Below are positions 36,834-46,102 of a stretch of 64,000 nucleotides of DNA, one piece after another; position 1 is the first letter of the stretch, and each line of letters starts with the position of its first letter. Position numbers and translations under genes: made by a program. The notes below the pieces were generated by a model that saw nothing but the letters and a program-made list of their open reading frames with translations, did not search any database and had not been told where the DNA came from. Source of the stretch: Labrenzia sp. 011 (GTDB taxonomy: Bacteria > Pseudomonadota > Alphaproteobacteria > Rhizobiales > Stappiaceae); NCBI RefSeq assembly GCF_003075075.1, contig NZ_QCYM01000063.1, positions 1 to 64,000 of the forward strand. Direction: 5' to 3'.

Positions 36834-36931
36834 GGACTTCGGAATACTCTGCGTGGCTGAGGGACGTCTGGCGAAAGACCCCTGCTATAGCCGGTTTGAC
36901 GGGTCTTCACAATCGGCGGTGGGAGCGCGTG

Positions 36932-37579
36932 TCACTGGTTGGCCAGCAGGCAGAGCTCGGCGCGGAGTTCGTCGACCCCCCGGTTCTTCTCCGAGGAGGT
37001 GGCGATGATGTCCGGATGGGCGGCAATCCGTTTGGCGAGCAGCGCCCTTGTGTCCGTGATCAGGCGTTCCAGCTGGGGCGGCTTGATCTTGTCGGCCTTG
37101 GTCAGCACCACCTGATAGACGACGGCCGCCTTGTCGAGCAGTGCCATCGTCTCCAGGTCGTTGGGCTTGATCCCGTGGCGGCTGTCGATCAGCAGGATGA
37201 CACGGCGCAGGTTCGGGCGGCCGCGCAGGTAGGAAAACACCAGCCGGGTCCAGGCATCCACCAGCTCCTTCGGCGCCTGCGCATAGCCGTAGCCGGGCAT
37301 GTCGACGATGGTCAGCGGTGTCTCCGGCGCGACGAAGAAGTTCAGCATCTGCGTGCGGCCGGGCGTCGAGGAGGTCCGCGCCAGGCCCTTGCGGCCGGTC
37401 AGCGCATTGATCAGGCTGGACTTGCCCACATTCGAGCGGCCCGCGAAGGCGATCTCGGTGTCCGCCGCTTCCGGCAGATTGGCCATGTCGGTGACGCTGG
37501 TCAGGAACTCCCAGGGGCGGGCAAACAGCAGCCGGCCCGCTTCCAGGTCTTCCGGGGTATAGGTTTGATCTTCACTCAT
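36932..37579 (-). CDS. engB: Ribosome biogenesis GTPase EngB/YsxC
   Basis: 215 residues. G1 [11 protein letters not shown]2 around [10 protein letters not shown]3 D-M-P-G-Y-G, G4 T-K-A-D. Essential GTPase for late large-subunit assembly. It begins nine bases downstream of the acetyltransferase gene, which separates it from yidC. Confidence 0.95.
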   Translation of the reverse strand: MSEDQTYTPEDLEAGRLLFARPWEFLTSVTDMANLPEAADTEIAFAGRSNVGKSSLINALTGRKGLARTSSTPGRTQMLNFFVAPETPLTIVDMPGYGYAQAPKELVDAWTRLVFSYLRGRPNLRRVILLIDSRHGIKPNDLETMALLDKAAVVYQVVLTKADKIKPPQLERLITDTRALLAKRIAAHPDIIATSSEKNRGVDELRAELCLLANQ

Positions 37580-37588
37580 GAACGCCTT

Positions 37589-38269
37589 CTACCTTGCCTT
37601 GCCGTCCGCGTCGAGATCGCAAACACCGGTCAGGCTTGCTGCTTCCAGCGCGTCGATATCCGCGCCGCGTATGGCGCCCAGGTGCCGGGTGATCTTTTCA
37701 GGTGGCCAGTCCCACCAGGCAACCGCCAGCAGCCGGTCGATGGTGTCTTCATCGAAGCGCAGCCGCATCACCCGTCCCGGATTGCCGGCGACAACCGCGT
37801 AAGGCGGTACGTCCGGGGCGACCACGGCGTGGGCGCCGATGATCGCGCCGGAACAGATGGTGACACCGGGCATCACCGTGGCGTTGCTGCCGAACCAGAC
37901 ATCGTGCTCCACGATGGTATCGCCGCGCAGATGATCCAATATCGTGGCCGGATCGAACCCATCGCGCCATTCGTCGGCGAAAATATTGAAGGGATAGGTC
38001 GAAACTCCGGTCATGGCGTGGTTCGCGCCGTTCATGATGAAGGTCGTGCCCTGGGCCAGGGCGCAGAATCTGCCGATCTTCAGCCGGTCGCCGACGAAGT
38101 CGAAATGATAGCGCACGTTGCGTTCTTCAAACGCGGTCGCGTTTTCCGCGTCGTGGTAATAGGTGAAATCGCCGACCTCGATGTTCGGACGGGTGATGAC
38201 GTTCTTCAGGAAAACCGTGTGCGGTTCGCCGTTGAGCGGATGGAGCGTGTCGGGAGAGGGGCCGTGCAT
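37589..38269 (-). CDS. CatB/Vat-like hexapeptide acetyltransferase
   Basis: 226 residues. Left-handed beta-helix acetyltransferase of the xenobiotic acyltransferase type: F-T-Y-Y-H-D, A-L-A-Q-G-T-T-F-I-M-N-G-A-N-H and I-V-E-H-D-V-W-F-G-S-N-A-T-V-M-P-G-V. N-H-x-M-x-G-x-S-T-Y-P-F matches the active-site region with the catalytic His. It could inactivate chloramphenicol or streptogramin-type drugs or act on a cell-envelope sugar. It splits the usual yidC-engB pair and has a good ribosome site (GGAGG). Resistance is not proven. Confidence 0.88.
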   Translation of the reverse strand: MHGPSPDTLHPLNGEPHTVFLKNVITRPNIEVGDFTYYHDAENATAFEERNVRYHFDFVGDRLKIGRFCALAQGTTFIMNGANHAMTGVSTYPFNIFADEWRDGFDPATILDHLRGDTIVEHDVWFGSNATVMPGVTICSGAIIGAHAVVAPDVPPYAVVAGNPGRVMRLRFDEDTIDRLLAVAWWDWPPEKITRHLGAIRGADIDALEAASLTGVCDLDADGKAR

Positions 38270-38621
38270 GGGACCTCCGGATAAGCAAGAACAAGGAAAA
38301 GGAACAACGCGCGCAATGCGCGGTCGACCTGCCGGTGAGCGGCTTCGCCTTGCGGAACAGGTCTTGCTTTATCGGGTCATCGGTCCGGGCACTCCTGAGG
38401 AAACGCGTCAAGAACGCCGCTTCATCCGGCGCTGAAGGTCAGATCCAATCATATACCCGGCCACCGGGTCAAGGCGCGCCTGCGGCGCGCAATGGGTCCG
38501 GATTCCGGATCGGCGCTCACCTTGCGTTTCCCTGGTGCGGAAGCACGAAATCCGGCCTGTCATGAAACTGGCCCCGCCTTGCAGCGGGGCCAGAGCATCT
38601 TCAGGGTCTTTTCCGGCTGCC
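38270..38621. other. Intergenic region between yidC and the acetyltransferase gene
   Basis: 352 bases, no gene found. It holds the yidC terminator hairpin (38569-38592) and presumably the acetyltransferase promoter. Confidence 0.5.
38569..38592 (-). terminator. Hairpin after yidC
   Basis: TGGCCCCGC and GCGGGGCCA (nine base pairs) with a six-base loop, about 30 bases past the yidC stop; on the minus strand it is followed by GTTTC, a weak U-stretch. Confidence 0.7.
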
Positions 38622-40448
38622 TCAGCTCTTGTCGCCGGCAGCGGGTTTCTTTCGCCGGAACATGCCCGACAGATTGTCCCACAGCTCCACCTTGACGCCC
38701 TGACGGCGCATGATGATGTACTGCTGGGTGACCGACAGCGTGTTGTTCCACGCCCAGTAGATCACCAGACCGGCCGGGAAGGAGGCCAGCATGAAGGTGA
38801 AGATCACCGGCATCCAGGTAAAGATCATCTGCTGGGTCGGGTCCGGCGGAGCCGGGTTCATCTTCATCTGCACGAACATGGTGATGCCCATGATCAGCGG
38901 CCAGACGCCCAGCATCAGCATCTGCGGCGGGTCCCAGGGGATCAGGCCGAACAGGTTGAAGAGGGTGGTCGGATCGGGCGCCGACAGATCCTGAATCCAG
39001 CCGAAGAACGGCGCGTGCCGCATTTCGATGGTGACGTAGAGAACCTTGTAGAGCGAGAAGAACACGGGGATCTGGACCACGATCGGCAGACAGCCGGCCA
39101 GCGGATTGATCTTCTCCTTCTTGTAGAGCTCCATCAGCGCCTGTTGCTGCTTCTGCTTGTCGTCCCCGTATTTCTCGCGGATTTCCGTCATCTGTGGCTG
39201 CACGAGCTTCATCTTGCTCATGGAGACATAGGACTTGTTGGCGAGGGGGAAGAAGATCAGCTTGACGAGCACCGTGACCAGAAGGATCGCGACACCGAAG
39301 TTGCCGGTCAGATGGAAGAACCAGTCGATGGCGAAAAACATCGGCTTGGTCAGGAAGTAGAACCAGCCCCAGTCGATCAGCAGCTCGAAGCGCTTGATGC
39401 CGAGGGATTCTTCATAGGCGTCCAGAAGCCTGGTTTCCTTGGCGCCGGCGAAGAGATAGGAGCTCGTTTCGCCGGTTGAGCCCGCCCCGACAGAAACGGC
39501 GCTGCCGAGATAGTCGGCCTGGAAATTGCCGGTCTGGGCGGAGTGGCTGAAGCCCGGCTGAAATTCCTGTCCCGGGAAGGGAATGAGTGTGGCCGCCCAG
39601 TACTTGTCGGTCATGCCGAGCCAGCCCTGGTCCACCTTGGGAGGCTGGATCGTGCCTTCCTCCTCGATGTCGGAATAATCGACCTCTTGCAGGCCTTCGT
39701 CACCGAAAACCCCGAGCAGGCCTTCATGCAGGATCCAGATGCCGTTGGTTTCGGGGATGTTGCGGCGGGCGATGAGGCCGTAGGGATAAAGCGTGAGCTC
39801 CTCGGCGGTGGTGTTCTCGACCGACTGTTCGACGGTGAACATGTAGTTCTCGTCGACGGAATAGACGCGCTTGAAGAGGAGGCCCGCGCCGTTGTCCCAG
39901 CTGAGCGTCAGCGGTGCTTCCGGAGTAAGCGTTGCCTCGCCTTCCAGGGTCCACTCCGTAGCGGGGCCGGGAAGGGCCACATCGGCACCCGGATCCGCCA
40001 CCCAGCCGTAGTCGGCATAATAGGGATTGGGGCTGCCGGAGGGCGAGAAGAGCACGATGGTCGGGCTGCTCTTGCTGACGGTCTCGTGATATTCCTTCAG
40101 CCGAAGGTCGTCGAGACGGCCGCCGGTCAGATTGACCGAGCCTTCCAGATGCGGCGTGTCGATCGTGACCCGCTTGGAGGCGGCCAGGGCCTGTTCCCGG
40201 CTCGCGAAGGTTGTCTGTCCGACGGCTGCCGGGGCAGGGGCGGCGGCGTCCGTGCCGGGCGCTGCGGACGGCTGCGGCGCGTTCGGATTGTCGGTGACTG
40301 TCTGGCTGGTCGCGGCGGCATCCTGCTGGGCCTGGAGCTCGGCCTGCTGGCGCTCCAGTTTCGGCCCGGCAATGAAATACTGCCAGCCAAGCAGTACGAT
40401 CAGGGACAGAACGATTGCAAGAATCGTGTTTCGGTTTTCAGAAATCAA
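38622..40448 (-). CDS. yidC: Membrane protein insertase YidC
   Basis: 608 residues. N-terminal TM ([18 protein letters not shown]), a large periplasmic beta-sandwich domain (about 90-370), then five TM helices with the family loop and conserved motif ([32 protein letters not shown]). It inserts inner-membrane proteins, alone or with SecYEG. It is immediately downstream of rnpA (six-base gap). Confidence 0.96.
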   Translation of the reverse strand: MISENRNTILAIVLSLIVLLGWQYFIAGPKLERQQAELQAQQDAAATSQTVTDNPNAPQPSAAPGTDAAAPAPAAVGQTTFASREQALAASKRVTIDTPHLEGSVNLTGGRLDDLRLKEYHETVSKSSPTIVLFSPSGSPNPYYADYGWVADPGADVALPGPATEWTLEGEATLTPEAPLTLSWDNGAGLLFKRVYSVDENYMFTVEQSVENTTAEELTLYPYGLIARRNIPETNGIWILHEGLLGVFGDEGLQEVDYSDIEEEGTIQPPKVDQGWLGMTDKYWAATLIPFPGQEFQPGFSHSAQTGNFQADYLGSAVSVGAGSTGETSSYLFAGAKETRLLDAYEESLGIKRFELLIDWGWFYFLTKPMFFAIDWFFHLTGNFGVAILLVTVLVKLIFFPLANKSYVSMSKMKLVQPQMTEIREKYGDDKQKQQQALMELYKKEKINPLAGCLPIVVQIPVFFSLYKVLYVTIEMRHAPFFGWIQDLSAPDPTTLFNLFGLIPWDPPQMLMLGVWPLIMGITMFVQMKMNPAPPDPTQQMIFTWMPVIFTFMLASFPAGLVIYWAWNNTLSVTQQYIIMRRQGVKVELWDNLSGMFRRKKPAAGDKS

Positions 40449-40454
40449 CTGGAG

Positions 40455-40856
40455 TTACCCCTGTTTCCTGCGCAAGTTCGTTTGATCCTGCCGGTTGCTC
40501 CGGCGCGGCTTTCCCCGTCCGCGCGTCGTGGCCGGATCCAGAACCTTGACAAGGCCAGACTTAAGGTCTGCGACGAGTTTTTGAAAGGGCAGAGTCAGCG
40601 CGCTGTCCCGTCCGATCAGGACGAAATCCGCATTTTGCGGGATATCGCCGCAATCCAGTTCGGCAACCGCAGCCCTCAGGCGGCGTTTTATGCGGCTGCG
40701 CACGACGGAATTGCCGGTCTTCTTGGTGACCGTATAGCCCACGCGCGCGGCACTGTCCGTGTCGCGCTTCAACCCCTGAACGACAAAAGCGCGCCGTCCC
40801 AGCCGGCCGCCTTTGGCGACCGCCAGGAATTCGGAGCGCTTTTTCAAAGTGTCCAT
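40455..40856 (-). CDS. rnpA: Ribonuclease P protein component
   Basis: 133 residues. The RNR motif N-S-V-V-R-S-R-I-K-R-R-L-R is intact, and L-K-K-R-S-E-F begins the fold. It helps the RNase P RNA process pre-tRNA 5' ends. The ATG at 40856 (M-D-T-L-K-K-R) is chosen because it matches the usual N-terminus; the frame is open to a TTG at 40910. The 60-base gap to rpmH would then be short and non-coding. Confidence 0.95.
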   Translation of the reverse strand: MDTLKKRSEFLAVAKGGRLGRRAFVVQGLKRDTDSAARVGYTVTKKTGNSVVRSRIKRRLRAAVAELDCGDIPQNADFVLIGRDSALTLPFQKLVADLKSGLVKVLDPATTRGRGKPRRSNRQDQTNLRRKQG

Positions 40857-40916
40857 GAGCGGCAGCTGGTTGTTGGCAGACGCCGCCAACCCGGCGTGCT
40901 GCGGGCTCAACGCCGG

Positions 40917-41051
40917 TTAGGCGCTTAGGCTGTTGCGGCCCTTGGCACGACGGCGAGCGAGCACCAGACGGCCGTTTTTGGTCGCCATACGTGCGCGGAA
41001 GCCGTGGCGGCGCTTGCGGACAAGACGGCTCGGTTGATACGTACGCTTCAT
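40917..41051 (-). CDS. rpmH: 50S ribosomal protein L34
   Basis: 44 residues, [19 protein letters not shown] then ending [12 protein letters not shown]. Identical in pattern to bacterial L34. First gene of rpmH-rnpA-yidC. A -35/-10 pair lies 129 bases upstream. Confidence 0.98.
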   Translation of the reverse strand: MKRTYQPSRLVRKRRHGFRARMATKNGRLVLARRRAKGRNSLSA

Positions 41052-41446
41052 TGTTCTTCCCCGCGCGGCTTAATGCGCGGCCCTTGTTCATTTTAATTCT
41101 TTGGAGGAAGCACTCGAAGCGCTTGAAGCGCGCGGCTCTTAACAGCCTTGGGTCCGAATGCATGTCCCGGTCGAGCGCGCTTATAAGGGCCATGCCGCCT
41201 CAAGTCAACTTTGCCCGTGAAGAATCTCTGAAATCCTGTGTGTCCCGCAAACCCGCCGCTATACGGCTCCGGGAAAGTGCAGGGTCAGGCAGCGCGACCG
41301 GCAGGCAGGCGGATCACGCCGAGGTGAACCGAGGCCGGCCAAACGTCACTTCTCGGTGAAGCATGGTTCCTTTTACAGGATTTAAGATACATCTGCCACA
41401 CTATGACTTATGCACACCATCGGATGGAACAGGAACAGGACCGCAT
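41052..41446. other. Divergent intergenic region between rpmH and TVP38 gene
   Basis: 395 bases, no coding sequence supported. Contains the rpmH promoter (41180-41208, minus strand) with about 120 bases of leader. The plus-strand promoter for the TVP38 gene was not identified. Confidence 0.5.
41180..41208 (-). promoter_or_regulatory. Sigma-70-type promoter of rpmH-rnpA-yidC
   Basis: On the minus strand TTGACT (41208-41203), exactly 17 bases, then TATAAG (41185-41180). Five of six matches in each hexamer. About 128 bases upstream of the rpmH start. Confidence 0.75.
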
Positions 41447-42256
41447 ATGCCCGGTGACAAGGCCGACGCAATGAGCACGCCGAAGGAAACCGGGGAAGAG
41501 GCCGGCGAAGCGCGCGTGCGCACCGTTGCGGGCCGGTTCAGGACCTGGCTGCCGCTGATCGTGCTTGTCGTTCTGACGGGAATCGCGTTTTCGCTGGGGC
41601 TGCACAGGCAGCTGACACTCTCCAATCTCATCATGCGCCGCCAGGAACTGGCCGGTTATGTGGACAGCAATATTGCCCTGGCGCTTCTGGTCTATGCGGG
41701 TGTCTATACCGCGGCCGTGGCACTGTCCTTTCCCGGCGCCTCGCTGCTGACCATCGCCGGCGGTTTTCTCTTCGGCTGGGTTCTGGGCGGTTTCGCGACC
41801 GTTCTTGGCGCCACCCTTGGCGCCTGCGCGGTCTTTCTGGTGGCCCGCACCTCCCTGGGCGACGTGCTCACCCGGCGCGCCGGGCCGTTCCTGTCCCGGC
41901 TCGCCGACGGGTTCCGCAATGATGCCTTCAACTACCTGCTGTTCCTGCGGCTGACCCCGGTCTTTCCGTTCTGGCTGGTGAACATCGCTCCTGCCATTTT
42001 CGCAATGCCGCTGCCTTCTTATGCCCTGGCCACCTTTGTCGGCATCATTCCCGGAACCTTCGCCTTCACCTTCATCGGCTCGGGTCTGGACAGCGTCATC
42101 GCGGCGCAGGAAGCCGCCGACCCCGGGTGCGCGGCGGCCGGAACCTGCCGGATCGAGCTGTCCGCCCTGGTGACCCCCCAGCTTCTGGCCGCGTTTTTCG
42201 CGCTCGGCATCGTCAGCCTCATCCCCGTCATCCTGAAGAAGCTGCGGTCCCGCTGA
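41447..42256 (+). CDS. TVP38/TMEM64 (VTT domain) membrane protein
   Basis: 269 residues if begun at 41447. VTT/SNARE-associated domain: L-S-F-P-G-A-S-L-L-T-I-A-G-G-F-L-F-G, F-N-Y-L-L-F-L-R-L-T-P-V-F-P-F-W and V-G-I-I-P-G-T-F-A-F-T-F-I-G-S-G. Six or so TM helices. Possible lipid scramblase or transporter by homology; role in bacteria unclear. The start is chosen by AGGA six bases upstream; the frame is open to 41363. It is paired with the following flavoprotein, 32 bases on, as is common. Confidence 0.88.
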   Translation: MPGDKADAMSTPKETGEEAGEARVRTVAGRFRTWLPLIVLVVLTGIAFSLGLHRQLTLSNLIMRRQELAGYVDSNIALALLVYAGVYTAAVALSFPGASLLTIAGGFLFGWVLGGFATVLGATLGACAVFLVARTSLGDVLTRRAGPFLSRLADGFRNDAFNYLLFLRLTPVFPFWLVNIAPAIFAMPLPSYALATFVGIIPGTFAFTFIGSGLDSVIAAQEAADPGCAAAGTCRIELSALVTPQLLAAFFALGIVSLIPVILKKLRSR

Positions 42257-42288
42257 CACTGTTTCCCGTTCATTGATAGGAGCCACAG

Positions 42289-43719
42289 ATGGCACGCCTG
42301 CTGACCCCTGATATTTGCGTGATCGGCGCCGGTTCCGCCGGATTGTCCGTTGCCGCCGCCGCGGCGGCTTTCGGCGTTGACGTGGTTCTGATCGAAAAGG
42401 GCCTCATGGGCGGCGATTGCCTGAACTACGGCTGCGTGCCCTCCAAGGCGCTGCTGGCCGCAGCAAAGGCGGCATCCGGGGCGGCGAACGGCGGCCGGTT
42501 CGGTGTCGTCTGCGACGGACCGGCACTCGACTTCGCGGCAGCGAACGACCACGTCCGGCGGGTCATCGATGCCATTGCTCCGCATGATTCGCAGGAGCGC
42601 TTCGAAGGCCTTGGCGTTACCGTTCTGCGGGATGCCGCGACATTCACGGCGCCGGACCGGCTGGTGGCCGGAGATCACGAGATCAGGGCGCGCCGCTTCG
42701 TGATCGCGACCGGATCCTCGGCCATGGTTCCGCCGATCCCGGGACTGGACGGGGTTCCCTATCTCACCAATGAAACCCTGTTCGCCCTGCGGGAGCGGCC
42801 TGAGCATCTGGCGATCGTCGGCGGCGGTCCGATCGGCCTGGAAATGGCCCAGGCGCATCGCCGCCTCGGATCTAGGGTCACGGTGTTAGAGGCCCGGAAG
42901 GCGCTCGCCAAGGACGATCCGGATCTGGCGGCGACCGTTCTTGGCGCCTTGCGCGCCGAGGGAGTCGAGATTCTCGAGGATACGGGGGTCGAGGAGGTGC
43001 GGCAAAGCGATGGCGGCGTTCTTGTGGCCGCGAAGGCGGCGGACGGAGTGACGCTTGAGGTCTCCGCAACGCACCTGCTTGTCGCGACCGGGCGCGCGCC
43101 CAATGTGGCCGGTCTGGGGCTGGAGGCGGCGGGTGTCGCCTTCGACCGGAAGGGCATCCGTGTCGACAAGGGGCTGCGCACCTCCAACCGGAAGATATAT
43201 GCGATCGGCGATGTCGCGGGCGGACTGCAGTTCACCCATGTTGCCGGCCATCAGGCGGGCCTTGTCATCCGCTCCATCCTGTTCCGCCTGCCGGTGAAGA
43301 TGAATGCGGACCTTGTGCCCTGGGTCACCTACACCTCCCCGGAACTGGGGCACGTCGGCCTGTCCGAAGCCGCAGCACGGGAGAAATACGGCGACAGGGT
43401 AAGAGTGCTTGCCGCGGACTATTCCGGCAATGACAGGGCCCGCGCGGAAGACCTGACGGCCGGCAGGCTGAAGCTGGTTGCCGGGCCGGGCGGCAGGCTC
43501 CTGGGAGCCGACATCGTCGGCGCGCAGGCGGGAGAAATCATCAATCTTCTTTCGCTGGCCCTGTCCAAAAAGATGACCATGAAAGACCTTGCGGGATTCA
43601 TTTCACCTTATCCGACCCTTGGAGAACTGGTGCGCCGCGCCGCGATTTCCTACTATGGGGATGCGCCCGGAAATGTATGGGTGCGCCGGGCAATCGCTTT
43701 TCTGCGCAAATTCGGATGA
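42289..43719 (+). CDS. Mercuric reductase/LPD-like flavoprotein
   Basis: 476 residues: Rossmann FAD site V-I-G-A-G-S-A-G-L, redox disulfide G-G-D-C-L-N-Y-G-C-V-P-S-K (Cys44 and Cys49), NAD site I-V-G-G-G-P-I-G-L-E. Unusual: the C-terminal active-site motif H-P-T-x-x-E of dihydrolipoyl dehydrogenases reads Y-P-T-L-G-E here, with Tyr in place of the catalytic His. MerA also has Tyr in this region, but the MerA vicinal Cys pair is not present. It is paired with TVP38, an association seen widely, but its substrate is unknown. Confidence 0.9.
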   Translation: MARLLTPDICVIGAGSAGLSVAAAAAAFGVDVVLIEKGLMGGDCLNYGCVPSKALLAAAKAASGAANGGRFGVVCDGPALDFAAANDHVRRVIDAIAPHDSQERFEGLGVTVLRDAATFTAPDRLVAGDHEIRARRFVIATGSSAMVPPIPGLDGVPYLTNETLFALRERPEHLAIVGGGPIGLEMAQAHRRLGSRVTVLEARKALAKDDPDLAATVLGALRAEGVEILEDTGVEEVRQSDGGVLVAAKAADGVTLEVSATHLLVATGRAPNVAGLGLEAAGVAFDRKGIRVDKGLRTSNRKIYAIGDVAGGLQFTHVAGHQAGLVIRSILFRLPVKMNADLVPWVTYTSPELGHVGLSEAAAREKYGDRVRVLAADYSGNDRARAEDLTAGRLKLVAGPGGRLLGADIVGAQAGEIINLLSLALSKKMTMKDLAGFISPYPTLGELVRRAAISYYGDAPGNVWVRRAIAFLRKFG

Positions 43720-43799
43720 TCGAGCGCCGATCGGACCGCGCATGATGCCATGACCCGGTGTGTGAAAATCTGGCGTCGGGAACTTTGGGACGTGGTGAC

Positions 43800-45275
43800 A
43801 TGAAGCATGAAGGCGCGCCGCAAGGGGCCGAGGTCCCGCCGGCAGGCGAGGAAGACCCGCGCAAGCCGGGGGACAGTTTCGGCCGCTACCGATTCGGCGG
43901 ACTGTCCGGCAAGCTGCTGCTCCTGACCGCCGCCTTCGTGATGGTGGCCGAAATCTGCATCTACGTGCCGTCGATCGCCAATTTCCGCAACACCTGGCTG
44001 ATGGAACGGCTCACCACCGCCGGGGTCGCCGCCTCCGTTCTGGCGGAAACCAACACCATCGCTCCCAGGCTTCAGGAAGAGCTGCTGCGCACCACAGGCG
44101 CGCTCGCCATCTCGCTCGACCAGGGCAGCCGCCGCAGTCTGATCGCCATGAGCGATGTCCCCGACGAGGTCGATTTCGTCATCGACATGGCCGATGTCTC
44201 TCCCTGGTCCTCCGTGCGCGGCAGTTTTGCCATTCTCACCTATCGCGGCGACGGCGTGATGCGGGCCGTCGGCACCGGCCACATGGGCCACACGGAGCGG
44301 GTGGACGTGGTTCTTCCGGTCGCCCTGCTGCAGAAGGACATGCTGGCCTTTTCGGGGCGCATCCTGGCCCTGTCGCTGGTGATCTCGATCATCACCGCCA
44401 GTCTGGTCTATATCGCGCTCAGGGCCCTGTTCATCCGGCCGCTGCGCCAGCTGACCCGTTCCATGGAGCGTTTCGCCGAAAACCCGGAAGATGCCTCGCG
44501 CATCATGCCTGTCTCCGGCCGCCGGGACGAGCTGGGCGATGCGGAAATCCGCCTTGCCGGCATGGAGGAAGCCCTCTCCAGGGCCCTGCACCAGAAACAG
44601 CGCCTGGCGGATCTCGGTCTTGCGGTTTCCAAGATCAACCATGACCTGCGCAATCTTCTGGCCTCCGCGCAGCTGTTCCTGGAGCGTCTGGAGCATGTGC
44701 CGGATCCGACCGTCAGCCGGCTCGCGCCCAAGATCCTGGCGACGCTGGATAGGGCCGTCAGCTACACCCAGGCGGTCATGTCCTACGGTAAGGCGCAGGA
44801 AAGGGCTCCCCAGCGCCGTCTGCTGACCCTGCGGCGGGTGGGCGACGATGTCGCCGACGTTCTGGGACTGGTGGACCACGAGCTGGTGAGCTTCGAAAAC
44901 AGGGTGCCGGACGGGGTCGAGATCGATGCGGATCCCGAACAGATCTTCAGGATCCTTCTGAACCTGTGCCGCAACGCGCTCCAGGCCCTGGAAGCGGAAA
45001 AGGACGCGACCCTGGTCAGGCGGATCACCCTGGAGGCCGAACGCACCGGCTCCTGCGTGTGTATCAGTGTGACCGATACCGGGCCTGGCATTCCGGAGAA
45101 TACCCGCAAGGCCCTCTTCAAGGCCTTCCACAGCGGCTCCAAGCATGGCGGCATCGGTCTGGGCCTTGCCATCGTCGCGGAGCTCCTGAAGGCCCACGGC
45201 GGCCGCATCCGCCTGGACGATACCGGCGGGCCGGGCACCTGCTTCCGTCTCGAGGTGCCCGACCGCAGCCATTGA
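43800..45275 (+). CDS. Membrane sensor histidine kinase (HAMP)
   Basis: 491 residues. Short cytoplasmic tail, TM1 (about 37-57), periplasmic sensor domain (58-185), TM2 (186-210), HAMP (211-265), then the H box with K-I-N-H-D-L-R-N-L-L (His281) and N box N-L-C-R-N-A-L-Q-A-L. G1 D-T-G-P-G-I-P and G2 G-I-G-L-G-L-A-I-V. No response regulator is adjacent, so it is an orphan kinase. ATG 43800 is given; GTG 43758 is an alternative. Follows the flavoprotein by about 80 bases, weakly suggesting a shared function. Confidence 0.92.
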   Translation: MKHEGAPQGAEVPPAGEEDPRKPGDSFGRYRFGGLSGKLLLLTAAFVMVAEICIYVPSIANFRNTWLMERLTTAGVAASVLAETNTIAPRLQEELLRTTGALAISLDQGSRRSLIAMSDVPDEVDFVIDMADVSPWSSVRGSFAILTYRGDGVMRAVGTGHMGHTERVDVVLPVALLQKDMLAFSGRILALSLVISIITASLVYIALRALFIRPLRQLTRSMERFAENPEDASRIMPVSGRRDELGDAEIRLAGMEEALSRALHQKQRLADLGLAVSKINHDLRNLLASAQLFLERLEHVPDPTVSRLAPKILATLDRAVSYTQAVMSYGKAQERAPQRRLLTLRRVGDDVADVLGLVDHELVSFENRVPDGVEIDADPEQIFRILLNLCRNALQALEAEKDATLVRRITLEAERTGSCVCISVTDTGPGIPENTRKALFKAFHSGSKHGGIGLGLAIVAELLKAHGGRIRLDDTGGPGTCFRLEVPDRSH

Positions 45276-45623
45276 GCGCGCAGGCGCCGGAAAAGCCCGC
45301 CTGACAGGCGGCCGGAACCGGCAGACTCGGACCGTCCTGAAAACAGCCGCAACCACTGGTCAGCCGCGCCGGGAGGCGGTGCCTCCGCAACGGAAAAATC
45401 CGCCGGTTTCACGGGCCTGTCCGGTGGAGGCGGCCGAAACCGCGGGAATTCGGCGGCTTGCGAAGCTTTGTGACCGTTCCATGAAAAAAAGTTCGAAAAG
45501 TCCCTTGCATTCCCAGCCGGACCGAAGTAGTTAAGCGCCCTGTCCGGGGCACGCCCCCGCAGTGCCAAGACCGGTCAATCCGGGGTCCTCTGGAACCCGA
45601 TGACAAGTTCTTCGCCTCTATAA
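45276..45623. other. Intergenic region upstream of tRNA-Arg
   Basis: About 350 bases; no gene found. The tRNA promoter lies at its end (45505-45533). Confidence 0.5.
45505..45533 (+). promoter_or_regulatory. Candidate promoter of tRNA-Arg
   Basis: TTGCAT (45505-45510), 17 bases, TAGTTA (45528-45533), about 90 bases upstream of the tRNA. Weak matches but exact spacing. Confidence 0.45.
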
Positions 45624-45700
45624 GCACCGGTAGCTCAGCTGGATAGAGCACCAGACTACGAATCTGGGGGTCAGGGGTTCGAATCCTCTCCGGTGCGCCA
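45624..45700 (+). tRNA. tRNA-Arg, anticodon ACG
   Basis: 77-base cloverleaf: acceptor GCACCGG/CCGGTGC, D arm GCTC..GAGC, anticodon stem CCAGA/TCTGG with loop CTACGAA giving ACG, T-loop GTTCGAATC, encoded CCA. In bacteria the A34 becomes inosine and reads CGU/CGC/CGA. Confidence 0.97.
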
Positions 45701-46102
45701 TTTCCATTCAAAACTGCGAACACCAGCGGAAATATTTTCCGCTCCGACATGGTGTTTTCTGCGCTCCCTCCGCTGCCGATTGCCGGGCTTTGCGCGTCCG
45801 ATGTCGATGCCTGGGCACCGCTTGCGGGTCGACAGATTTCAAGGGTTCACAGCCCGTTCGGCGAGGCATTGGGCAGGCTGTGACTGGTCTCCATGGCTGA
45901 AGTGCTAGAGCGTCGGGATCTCCCTTGACGCAGCGGCGCGCCCCATTTTTTCGAAGCAAGTCCAAAACCGCTATGCTACGAATTTCGTTGAAGGCATCCG
46001 GCAATCCGCTTTTTTGACGGCGGAGAACAGGCGGGCGTCATTCCGGTTTTCCGCGTCGCATCGCGACCCTGGACAGTTCCCCGAATTGAATGGAGCCATG
46101 AA
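45701..46102. other. Region between tRNA-Arg and the PoxB-like gene
   Basis: About 400 bases with no gene. An 8-bp stem-loop (AGCGGAAA-TAT-TTTCCGCT, 45725-45743) follows the tRNA. No integrase or other mobile-element gene, so the tRNA does not visibly mark an island. Confidence 0.5.

Noticed and set aside
43653-45356. Minus-strand frame over the histidine kinase
   Set aside because: Antisense shadow; the kinase has all its conserved boxes.
45624-45700. tRNA-Arg as the attachment site of an island
   Set aside because: No integrase, no direct repeat of the tRNA 3' end noticed, and neighbours on both sides are ordinary genes.
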